From the NCBI RefSeq assembly GCF_036320965.1, contig NC_092264.1, positions 13,834,775 to 13,898,774 on the forward strand: 64,000 nucleotides of DNA, in the 5' to 3' direction. Both the position numbers and the translations under genes were made by a program. This document shows positions 38,208 through 47,249 of the stretch, piece by piece (positions within the stretch are counted from its first letter, which is position 1; each line of letters opens with the position of its first letter). The stretch comes from Panulirus ornatus. Lineage: Eukaryota; Arthropoda; Malacostraca; Decapoda; Palinuridae. The notes beneath the pieces are model-generated. The model ran no database searches. It worked only from the letters and a program-made list of their open reading frames with translations, and had not been told where the DNA came from.

Positions 38208-38640
38208 GGTGGACAGCTTTGCAGCCCCTCAGCCTTCCGTTGTAGCTCTGTACCCTTACTTCAGGTACCATCTTAGTTGCTCTTCTCTGCACCGTCTCAT
38301 TCATATCTTTGTGTGCCTCATTAGATGCGGAGACCAGACTTGCGAGACATTATCCAGTACTTGTGGTGTATAATTTCACGCGTATGGCCTTGTCCATAAA
38401 TGAGAATGTGATTCTTATATCTGCCATCAGACAATCAGCCTCTCTTTCACATGTCTCCTAATGCGTCGCTCTGGTAAGAAGAATTAGCTCAATGTCAACT
38501 GCTAGATCTTTCTCAGATGCAGATTACCGTAATTTGTTATTCGCTGGGTAATAATTACGCCGAGGCTCTGTCGCTTTGCCCCATTGCCAATCATCATCTT
38601 GGGAGTTTGTCCAGATCCCGTTCCAGACTGATGCGATCTT

Positions 38641-38925
38641 TATCACCATTTATTGTTCTTATGACCTTGGCGTTGTCCGTATACATGTTTAGATGCGATT
38701 CTAGTCCATATTATCACCATTTATTGTTCTTATGACCTTGGCGTTGTCCGTATACATGTTTAGATACTATTCTAGTCCATATTATCACCATTTATTGTTC
38801 TTATGACCTTGGCATTGTCCGTATACATGTTTAGATACGATTGTAGTCCATATTATCATCATTTATTGTTCTTATGACCTTGGCCTTGTTCGCATACATG
38901 TTTAGATACGATTCTAGTCCATCTG
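38641..38925. repeat. 71-bp tandem repeat, four copies
   Basis: Unit starting tatcaccatttattgttctt at 38641, 38712, 38783 and 38854, an exact 71-bp period, with few substitutions between copies. It is a local amplification of the RT motif C region of the surrounding LINE remnant. Confidence 0.93.
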
Positions 38926-39535
38926 GCAAGTCATTTATATATACCAATAGCTGTAGGCCCAAGGCCGGGCCCTGCAGCACGCCACTTATGACCCCAATCC
39001 GCTTTGAGGATGCACCTCATGTGTTCTTTGATCCCATTCAGTAAGGTAGTCTTCCTTCCCTTGAAGGAGCTCACCCCTTATTCCTGCCAGTAGATCTACC
39101 TGTTTCATCAGCTTACGATGAGGATTAGCGTCAAAGGCTTTCAAGTAGTTCAAAAACATATAGTCTATTTTTGGGTATAAGATGGATCCCATCCTGTTAT
39201 ACAAGTGTAGAAAATTGGTTAGGCATGACTTCCATCTCTTAAGATCATGGTGTCTTCCCTAAAACCATGGTTGCTCACAGTTGGAAAGTTTTTCCTCTGT
39301 GTGCAGTCTTTCATTTGCTCTCTGATTATCATTTCCAATGTGTTACAAACTGCACTTGTTAGTGAAGCTGGCCAGTAGTTCTGCGCAGGTTCCCTGATCG
39401 CGTTGCTTAGATGTAGGCACAGCATTTGCCCCTTTTTCCACACCTGCAGAACTACATCATCGGCTAAGGGTTTTTACAGTCCGGTATTTCTAGTGGTTTA
39501 GCGAGTGCCTCCACACAGTTACGCTCAACACTTAG

Positions 39536-40222
39536 GCCTGTCGTGTCTCCCACGCCCGAAGCAACAGACGGTTGAGAAGAGGTCATCGCCAGGAAATATG
39601 GCTTCCTATATATCGTCATTACCATCATGAGACAGAGCTCCAGCGTTTACAGATAGAAAATGAGGCCTTGCATGATCGCATACGGCTATTAAAACAGGGT
39701 GAGACACATGACATCTCTCAGAAGGTTGGAATAAAGGTGATTAAAGAAGCACAATTTAGCAAGAAATTGTCTGAACTCCGGGAAGAGATAAGATCTATAT
39801 AGGAAAACATGCCACAAGCGCCTGATAAAAGTCATTCAAACAGAAGTCCTTGGAGACGCGTGAGGCAATGTGCCAACGTACAGGTTACAGAATTGATGTC
39901 TCGGGTGACAGTCATTACAAACTCTCCAGTATATCTGCTCCATCTTCTGGTGACTATCTTTGAGCAAACCCCAGAGAGACTACAGCTTCGTAAGACTGAA
40001 CTTTCGCTTGCCCTTGAAGACTTGATTGATGTTTACATTCATCATGAAACATCTTACCCATCCTTCTTGTTACCAGTTACTCTTGACCTTTACAACAGGC
40101 GAACAATAGATCATCCTCGGTCCTCAAGTGAAGAGGATGAGGAAATGGACACTGACGCAGAAAACCGACCATTGTCGCAGGATGATGATGATGATGATAA
40201 TGATTTGGTTATCTTGGATTGA
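39536..40222 (+). pseudogene. Unidentified coiled-coil and acidic-tail ORF with one in-frame stop
   Basis: A single frame is open from 39536 to a stop at 40220-40222, except for one TAG at 39800-39802. The first part contains a predicted coiled coil (HETELQRLQIENEALHDRIR, LLKQGE). The second part has a helical stretch (VYLLHLLVTIFEQTPERLQL, ALEDLIDVYIHHE), then an acidic, low-complexity tail (SSSEEDEEMDTDAENR, DDDDDDNDLVILD). There is no ATG near the beginning. I do not recognise the family. It could be a processed pseudogene of a host gene, or a real 3' exon (a pyrimidine-rich stretch and gaag precede 39561) with a nonsense change. It ends about 20 bp before the 5' end of RTE copy R12. Confidence 0.5.
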
Positions 40223-40242
40223 TTTATAAGACGCAGAAAACA

Positions 40243-42220
40243 TGTATTTCCCGCGTGTCGTAGAAGGCGACTAAAGGGGACGGGAGCTGGGGGCTAGAAA
40301 CCCTGCCCTCTTTGTATTTAAACTTTCTAAAAGGGGAAAGAGAAGAAAGGGTCATGCGGAAGTGCGCATCCTCCTCGAAGGCTCAGACTGGGGTGTCTAA
40401 ATGTGTGTGGATGTAACAAAGATGATAAAAAAGGAGAGATAGGTAGTATGTTTGAGGAAAAGAACCTGGATGTTTTGGCTTTGAGTGAAACGAATCTCAA
40501 GGGTAAAGGGGAAGAGTGGTTTGGGAATGTCTTGAGAGTAAAGGTCTGGAGTTAGTGAGAGGACAAGAGCAAAGGAATGGGTAGCACTACTTCTGAAACA
40601 GGAGTTGTGGGAGTATGTGATAGAGCGTAAGAAAATAAACTAGATTGATATGGGTAAAACTGAAAGTGGATGGAGAGAGAGGGGTGATTATTGGTTCCTA
40701 CGCACCTGATCATGAGAAGAAAGATCATGAGAGGCAAGTATTTTGGGAGCAGCTGAGTGAGTGTTAGTAGCTTTGATGCACGAGACCGAGTTATAGTGAT
40801 GGGTGATTTGAATGCAAAGGTGAATAATGTGGCAGTTCAGGGTATGATTGGTATACATGGGGTGTTCAGTGTTGTAAATGGAAATGGTGAAGAGCTTGTA
40901 GATTGTGTGCTTAAAAAGGACTGGTTGGGAATACCTGGTTTAAAAAGAGATATACATAAGTATACGTATGTAAGTAGGAGAGATGGCCAGAGAGCGTTAT
41001 TGGATTACGTGTTGATTGATAGGCGCGTGAAAGAGAGACTTTTGGATGTTAATGTGCTGAGAGATGGAACGAGGCATGTCTGATCTTTGTCTAGTGGAGG
41101 CGAAGGTGGAGATTTTTAAAGGTTTTCAGAAAAGACGAGAGAATGTTGGGATGAAGAGAGTGGTAAGAGTAAGTACGTTTGGAAATGAGACTTGTGTGAG
41201 GAAGTACCAGGAGAGATTGAGTGCAGAATGGAAAAAGATGATATGCAAATATCGTAAGGGGAGTGGGGGAGGAATGGAATGTATTTAGGGAAGCAGTGAT
41301 GGCTTGCGCAAAAGATGCTTGTGGCATGAGAAAGGTGGGAGGTGGGCAGATTAGAAAGGGTAGTGAGTGGTGGGATAAAGAAGTAAGATTGCTAGTGAAA
41401 GACAGGAGGGAGGCGTTTGGACGATTTTTGCAGGGAAATAGTGCAAATGACTGGGAGCTGTATAAAATAAAAAGGGAGGAGGTCATGAGAAAGGTGGAAG
41501 AAGTGAAAAAGAGGACAAATGAGAGTTTGGGTGATAGAGTATTATTAGATTATAAGAGGAATAAAAAGATGTTTTGGAAGGAGGTAAATATAGTGCGTAA
41601 GACAAGAGAACAAATGGGAACATCGGTGAACGGGGCTAATAGGGACGTAATAACAAGTAGTGGTGAAGTGAGAAGGAGATGGAATGAGTATTTTGAAGGT
41701 TTGTTGAATGTGTTTGATGACAGAGTGGCAGATATAGGGTGTTTTGGTCAAGGTGGCGTGCGAAGTGAGAGGATCAGTGACAATGGTTTGGTAAACAGAG
41801 ATGAGGTAGTCAAAGCTTTGGGGAAGATGAAACCCGGCTAGGTGGTTGGTTTGGATGGTATTGCAGTGGAATTTATTAAAAAAAAAAAAGGGGGGGGGTG
41901 ACTGTGTTGTTGACTGGTTTGTAAGGATATCCAGTGTATGTATGGTCATGGCGAAGTGCCTGAGGATTAAAGGAATGCATGCATAGTGCTATTGTACAAA
42001 GGCAGAGGGTATAAAGGTGAGTGTTCAGAATTCAGAGGTATAAGTTTGTTGGGTATTCCTGGGAAATCATAGGGGAGGGTATTGATTGAGAGGGTGAAGG
42101 CATGTGCAGAGCATCAGATTGGGGAAGAGCAGTGTGGTTTCAGAAGTGGTAGAGGATGTGTGAATCAGGTGTTTGCTTTGAAGAATGTATGTGAGAATGC
42201 TTAGAAAAACATGTATTTGT
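40243..42220 (+). mobile_element. RTE-like LINE copy R12 with the 5' end
   Basis: The only copy reaching the apparent 5' end. The 5' UTR starts near 40243 (gtcgtagaaggcgactaaag ... gctgggggctagaaa). The endonuclease N-terminus follows: LGCLNVCGCN (about 40386-40415) and EEKNLDVLALSETNLKGKG (about 40455-40511; SET is the catalytic Glu block). Then VIMGDLNAKVNN (40793-40828), DYVLIDRR, the linker and the early RT up to QCGFRSGRGCV (42130-42165). It breaks off at 42220, where R13 begins. Multiple frameshifts and stops; a dead copy. Confidence 0.85.
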
Positions 42221-43196
42221 ATGTAATGTGGCAGTTGAGGGAATAATTGGTATGCATGGGGTGTTCAGTGTTGTAAATGGAAATGGTGAAGAGCTTATAG
42301 ATTTATGTGCTGAAAAAGGACTGATGATTGGGAATACCTGGTTTAAAAAGCGAGATATACATAAGTATACTTATGTAAGTAGGAGAGATGGCCAGAGAGC
42401 GTTATTGGATTACGTGTTAATTGACAGGCGTGCGAAAGAGAGACTTTTGGATGTCAATGTACTGAGAGGTGCAACTGGAGGGATGTCTGATCATTATCTT
42501 GTGGAGGCTAAGGTGAAGATTAGTATGGGTTTTCAGAAAAGAAGAGTGAATGTTGGGGTGAAGAAGGTGGTGAGAGTAAGTGAGCTTGGGAAGGAGACCT
42601 GTGTGAAGAAGTATCAGGAGAGACTGTGTACAGAATGGAAAAAGGTGAGAACAATGGAAGTAAGGGGAGTGGGGGAGGAATGGGATGTATTTAGGGAATC
42701 AGTGATGGATTGCGCAAAAGATGCTTGTGGCATGAGAAGAGTGGGAGGTGGGCTGTTTAGAAAGGGTAGTGAGTGGTGGGATGAAGAAGTAAGAGTATTA
42801 GTGAAAGAGAAGAGAGAGGCATTTGGACGATTTTTGCAGGGAAAAAATGCAATTGAGTGGGAGAAGTATAAAAGAAAGAGACAGGAGGTCAAGAGAAAGG
42901 TGCAAGAGGTGAAAACAGGGCAAATGAGAGTTGGGGTGAGAGACTATCAGTAAATTTTAGGAGAATAAAAAGATGTTCTGGAAGGAGGTAAATAGGGTGC
43001 GTAAGACAAGGGAGCAAATGGGAACTTCAGTGAAGGGCGTAAATGGGGAGGTGATAACAAGTAGTGGTGATGTGAGAAGGAGATGGAATGAGTATTTTGA
43101 AGGTTTGTTGAATGTGTCTGAGGACAGAGTGGCAGATATAGGATGTTTGGGTCGAGGTGGTGTGCAAAGTGAGAGGGTTAGGGAAAATTGTATTTG
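42221..43196 (+). mobile_element. RTE-like LINE copy R13, endonuclease to pre-RT
   Basis: Begins at AVEGIIGMHGVFSVVNGNGE, fused in the same orientation to R12, and is cut by (TA)n at 43197-43206 after [10 protein letters not shown]. The frame is open at 42228-42953 (endonuclease C-terminal half and linker), with a deletion near 42915 and a one-base loss near 42960, then open again at 42973-43196. Confidence 0.87.
42228..42953 (+). CDS. LINE endonuclease C-terminal half and linker (from R13)
   Basis: Encodes the distal half of an AP-endonuclease-like (EEP superfamily) nickase domain: GNTWFKKRDIHKYTYVSRRD, ALLDYVLIDRRAKERLLDV, and the SDHYLVEAKVKI block with the active-site Asp-His. The basic linker with YKRKRQEVKRKVQEVK follows. 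The frame ends after a small deletion. It is a transposon fragment, and the N-terminal catalytic residues are absent. Confidence 0.75.
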   Translation: MAVEGIIGMHGVFSVVNGNGEELIDLCAEKGLMIGNTWFKKRDIHKYTYVSRRDGQRALLDYVLIDRRAKERLLDVNVLRGATGGMSDHYLVEAKVKISMGFQKRRVNVGVKKVVRVSELGKETCVKKYQERLCTEWKKVRTMEVRGVGEEWDVFRESVMDCAKDACGMRRVGGGLFRKGSEWWDEEVRVLVKEKREAFGRFLQGKNAIEWEKYKRKRQEVKRKVQEVKTGQMRVGVRDYQ

Positions 43197-43202
43197 TATA
43201 TT

Positions 43203-43291
<89 letters not shown>
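43197..43291. repeat. (TA)n array
   Basis: Replaces the RT-coding region between R13 and the 3' UTR fragment R14. Confidence 0.95.
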
Positions 43292-43294
<3 letters not shown>

Positions 43295-43679
43295 GAAAGG
43301 GAGCTGTGGTTTCGGTGCATTATTACATGACAGCTAGAAACTGAGTGTGAACGAATGGGGCCTTTGGTGTCTTTTCCTAGCGCTACCTCGCACACATGAG
43401 GGGGGAGGGGGTTGTTATTCCATGTGTGGCGAGGTGGCGATGGGAACAAATAAAGGCAGACAGTATGAGTTATGTACATGTGTATATATGTATATGTCTG
43501 TGTGTGTATATATATGTGTACATTGAGATGTATAGGTATGTATATTTACGTGTGTGGACGTGTATGTATATACATGTGTATGTGGGCGGGTTGGGCCATT
43601 TTTTCGTCTGTTTCCTTGCGCTACCTCGCTAACGCGGGAGACAGCGACAAAGCAAAATAAATGAAAAGTAAATAGATAA

Positions 43680-43683
<4 letters not shown>
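43292..43683 (+). mobile_element. RTE 3' UTR-only fragment R14 (long type)
   Basis: Contains only the long-type 3' UTR from gtggaaagggagctgtggtt through cgctacctcgcacacatgagg and the terminal gctacctcgctaacgcgg block, then a short A-rich (taaa)n tail. No coding sequence. Confidence 0.88.

Positions 43684-43743
<60 letters not shown>
43684..43743. repeat. (TA)n array
   Basis: Between the tails of R14 (plus) and R15 (minus). Confidence 0.95.
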
Positions 43744-43746
<3 letters not shown>

Positions 43747-43764
43747 TTTATTTATTTAATTATT

Positions 43765-45511
43765 TATTACTAAGCGGCCGTCTCCCGCGTTAGCGAGGTA
43801 GCGCAAGGAAACAGACGAGGAATGGCCCAACCTACTCACATACACATGTATACACATAAACGCCCACACACGCACCTTTACATACATATATATTTCAACG
43901 TATACATACATAGACATACACTGACATATACATATATACACATGTACATATCCATAATTGCCGCCTTCATCCATTCTCGTCGCCACCCCGCCACACACGT
44001 AATAGCTTTCCCACCCCCCAGCCCTCCCTCCCTCTCTCTCTCCTTCCCTCCCTCCCTCCCTCTCTCCAGCGAGGCAGCGCCAGGAACGGACTCGTTCTCT
44101 AGTTGTCATGTATAATGCACCGAAACCACAGCTCCCTTTCCACATCCAGGCTCCACAAAACTTTCCATGGTTTACCCCAAAGACTACACATGCCCTGGTT
44201 CAATCCACTGACAGCACGTCGACCCCGGTATACCACATCGTTCCAATGCACTCTATTCCTTGCACGCCTTTCACCCTCCTGTATGTTGAAGACCCTATCG
44301 CTCAAAATTTTTCTCTCCATCCTTCCACCTCCAATTTGGTCTCCCGCTTCTCCCTCCCTCCACCTCTGACACATATATCCTCTTTGTCAATCTTTCCTCA
44401 CTCATTCTCTCCATGTGTCCAAACCATTTCAACACACCCTCTACTGCTCTCTCAGCCACACTCTTTTTATTACCACGCATCTCTATTACCCTTTCATTAC
44501 TTACTCGATCAAACCACCTCACACCACACATTGTCCTTAAACATCTCATTTCCAACACATCCACACTCCTTTGCACAACCCTATCTATCTTTCTTTACCT
44601 CTTCTCTGTTTACCAAACCATTCTCCCTGACCCTCTCACTTCGCACACCACCGACCAAAACGCCTTATATCTGCCACTCTGTTATCAAACACATTCAACA
44701 AACCTTCAAAATACTCACTCCGTCTCCTTCTCACATCACCACTACTTGTTATTACCTCCCCATTAGCCCCTTTCACAGATGTTTCCATTTGTCCTCTTGC
44801 CTTACGCACTTTATTTATTTCCTTCCAAAGCTATCTTTTTATGCTCCCTAAAATTTCCTGATACTCACTCACCCCAACTCTCATTTGCCCTCTTTTTCAC
44901 CTCTTGCACCTTTCTCTTAACCTCCAGTTGCCCCTCTCAGCACATTAACATCCAAAAGTCTATCAATTAACACGTAATCCAGTAACGCTTTCTGGCTATC
45001 TCTCCTACTTTCATACGTATACTTATGTATATCTCTCTTTGTAAACCAGGTATTTTCATTTACCAGTCCTTTTTCAGCACACAAATCTACAAGCTCTTCA
45101 ACATTTCCATTTGCAACAATGAACACCCCATGTACACCAATTATACCCTCAACTGCCACATTACTCACCTCTGCATTCAAATAACCCATCTTTATATCCC
45201 GGTCTCGTGCATCAAAGTTGCTAACACATTCACTCAGCTTCTCCCAAAACACTTGCCTCCTCATGATCTTTCTTTTCATGCCCAGGTGCATATGCACCAA
45301 TAATCACCAATCTCTCTCCATCCACTTTAGTTTTACCCATATCACTCTAGAGTTTACTATCTTACTTTCTATCACATACTCCCAGAACTCCTGTTTCAGG
45401 GGTAGTGCTATTCCTTCCTTTGCTCTCGTCTCCTCACCAACCTCTGACTTTACTCCCAAGACATTCCCAAACCACTCTTCCCCTTTACCCTTGAACTTTG
45501 TTTCACTCAGT
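43765..45511 (-). mobile_element. RTE-like LINE copy R15 with large internal deletions
   Basis: Antisense. The 3' UTR (43765-44140) and C-terminus (44140-44590) are followed directly by the pre-RT segment (44590-44920), so RT motifs are deleted, then by the endonuclease (44925-45510; IKMGYLNAEV, HKYTYESRRD, DYVLIDRL) reaching the N-terminal ETKFKGKGEEWFGNV block near 45500. A copy of the long-type UTR with a C/T-rich stretch (44010-44070) is included. Non-functional. Confidence 0.83.
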
Positions 45512-46250
45512 TATACGGTTGCGAGGCATGGCTATAGATAGAGTTGTGCGGAGGAGGGTGGATGTGTTGGAAATGAAATGTTTGAGGACAATATGTGGTG
45601 TGAGGCGGTTTGATCGAGTGAGTAATGAAAGTGTAAGAGAGATGCGTGGTAATAAAATGAGTGTCGTTGAGAGAACAGAATAGGGTGTATTGAAATGGTT
45701 TGGTCACATGGAGAGAATGAGTGAGGAAAGATTGACAGAGGACATATGTGTATAAGGTGGAGGGAACGAGAAGTGGGAGACCAGATTGGAGGTGGAAGGA
45801 TGGAGTGAAAAAGATTTTGAGCGATCGAGGCCTGAACATGGGGGGGGGGGGGGTGAAAGGTGTGCAAGGAATAGAGTGAATTGGAACGATGTGGTTTACG
45901 GGGGTCGACGTGCAGTACATGTGAGGCGTCTGGTGTAAACCATGGAAAGTTTTGTGGGGCCTGGATGTGGAAAGGGAGCTGTGGTTTCGGTGCATTGCAC
46001 ATGACAGCTAGAGACTGAGTGTAAACGAATGTGGCCTTTGTTGTACAAGGAATAGAGTGAATTGGAACGATGTGGTATACCGGGGTCGATGTGCTGTCAA
46101 TGGTTTGAAGCAGTACTTGTGAAGCGTCTGCGGTAAACCATGGAAAGTTTTGTGGGGCCTGGATGTGGAAAGGGAGTTGTGGTTTCGGTGCATTACACAT
46201 GACAGCTAGAGACTGAGTGTAAACGAATGTGGCCTTTGTTGTCCTTTCTT
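45512..46250 (+). mobile_element. RTE fragments R16: C-terminus and duplicated 3' UTR
   Basis: A sense fragment from YGCEAW onward with several deletions, then the 3' UTR. A segment from caaggaatagagtgaattgg is present twice (45866-46045 and 46048-46245), a tandem duplication of about 180-200 bp. A G-run lies at 45841-45852. It is head to head with R15. Confidence 0.82.
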
Positions 46251-46485
46251 AGGGGACCCGGGTTCGATCGTGGCTGTTGGAGGTTACATGTATGTTACAT
46301 GGTATGGCGCGTTCATACACACTATTTACGTATATTTATATACCCCCGTGTTGTACAGTTAGGTTCTGTAAAATGCTATCTGCTGGCTGTGTAAGCGTAT
46401 AGTAGATGACCGGTGTCGACCCCGTGGCTCACCGACGTGAGACGAAGGGTATTCGATTACATAAGTACTCGAATAGTCGAATCCC
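46251..46485 (+). mobile_element. tRNA-derived SINE, 5'-incomplete copy
   Basis: Starts near the B box (gggacccgggttcgatcgtgg at about 46253-46273) and continues through a body that includes atggcgcgttcatac and, at the end, tattcgattac...gtaatcgaat-like and actcgaatagtcgaatccc words. The A box is missing. The following complete start at 46486 shows the SINE organisation. Confidence 0.65.
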
Positions 46486-46591
46486 TTTAGGGATGATCAT
46501 AGCCTAGCAGTAGTGCTTCCGCCTCCTACGCAAGGGACCCGGGTTCGATCCTGTCTGTCGGAGGTTGCTCTGTTATATGGTAGTGCGCGTT
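46486..46591 (+). mobile_element. tRNA-derived SINE head with A and B boxes
   Basis: A-box-like tagcctagcagtag (46500-46513) and a B box ggttcgatcc (46542-46551) spaced about 40 bp apart, as in an internal Pol III promoter. The body matches the previous copy (gtcggaggtt ... gcgcgttcata) and is then cut by (TA)n. I do not call a functional tRNA because the cloverleaf is not closed. Confidence 0.72.
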
Positions 46592-46593
46592 CA

Positions 46594-46658
<65 letters not shown>
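46592..46658. repeat. (TA)n array
   Basis: Interrupts the SINE and precedes short element S4. Confidence 0.93.
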
Positions 46659-46661
<3 letters not shown>

Positions 46662-46895
46662 CCCTGGGGATAGGGTAGAAAGAATACTTCCCACGTATTC
46701 CCTGCATGTCGTAGAAGGCGACTAAAAGGGGAGGGAGCGGGGGGCTGGAAATCCTCCCTTCTCGTTTTTTTTTTTTTTTATTTTTCCAAAAGAAGGAACA
46801 GAGAAGGGGGCCAGGTAAGGATATTCCCTCAAGGCCCAGTCCTCTGTTCTTAACGCTACCTCGCTAACGTGGGAAATGGCGAATAGTTTGGGAAA

Positions 46896-46898
<3 letters not shown>
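46659..46898 (+). mobile_element. Short bipartite non-autonomous element S4
   Basis: Sense copy: ccctggggatagggtagaaa, then the block gtcgtagaaggcgactaaaa shared with the RTE 5' UTR, a purine-rich block, T-run and aggaacagagaagggggcc, ending in gctacctcgctaacgtggga and gaatagtttgggaaag before (TA)n. Confidence 0.85.

Positions 46899-46971
<73 letters not shown>
46899..46971. repeat. (TA)n array
   Basis: Tail side of short element S4. Confidence 0.95.
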
Positions 46972-46979
<8 letters not shown>

Positions 46980-46993
46980 TTTTTGCTTTGTCG

Positions 46994-46996
<3 letters not shown>
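46971..46996 (-). mobile_element. RTE 3'-terminal stub R17
   Basis: T-run followed by gctttgtcgct, the antisense of the last bases of the RTE 3' end, sandwiched between two (TA)n arrays. It is the smallest RTE remnant in the window. Confidence 0.7.

Positions 46997-47039
<43 letters not shown>
46997..47039. repeat. (TA)n array
   Basis: TA dinucleotide repeat on the far side of stub R17. Confidence 0.93.
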
Positions 47040-47042
<3 letters not shown>

Positions 47043-47249
47043 TGTACTGTCTCAGTCCAGTCGTGTGAGATAAGAACGTGTTCTGCAATATCCAATTAAT
47101 TGTTGTTTATCGTTGGGGGAACACGAAGTGCCTGCCCTTGCCAAGGAGGCGACCATATTGCCCTTACGTAAACAATACCCTGCATCAGATCAGAGCCTTC
47201 CTATTGTAAAACAATAGATATAGCTTTAAATCCTTTTTATCTTGACGGT

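Larger units (their letters stand above)
37975..39480 (-). mobile_element. CR1/Jockey-like LINE remnant with internal repeats
   Basis: On the minus strand, in order: AQNYWPASLTSAVCNTLE (39390-39335; RPISLTS block), DYMFLNYLKAFDANPHRKL (about 39165-39110; motif A), a GPALGLQLLVYIND-like segment followed by LPDGLESYLNMYA (about 38970-38880; motif C region), MNETVQRRATKMVPEVR (about 38304-38254), then DLITALKL- and VVDEW-like C-terminal words (38110-38020). It is interrupted by a (CT)n array and by four copies of a 71-bp unit. A dead copy. Confidence 0.72.
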
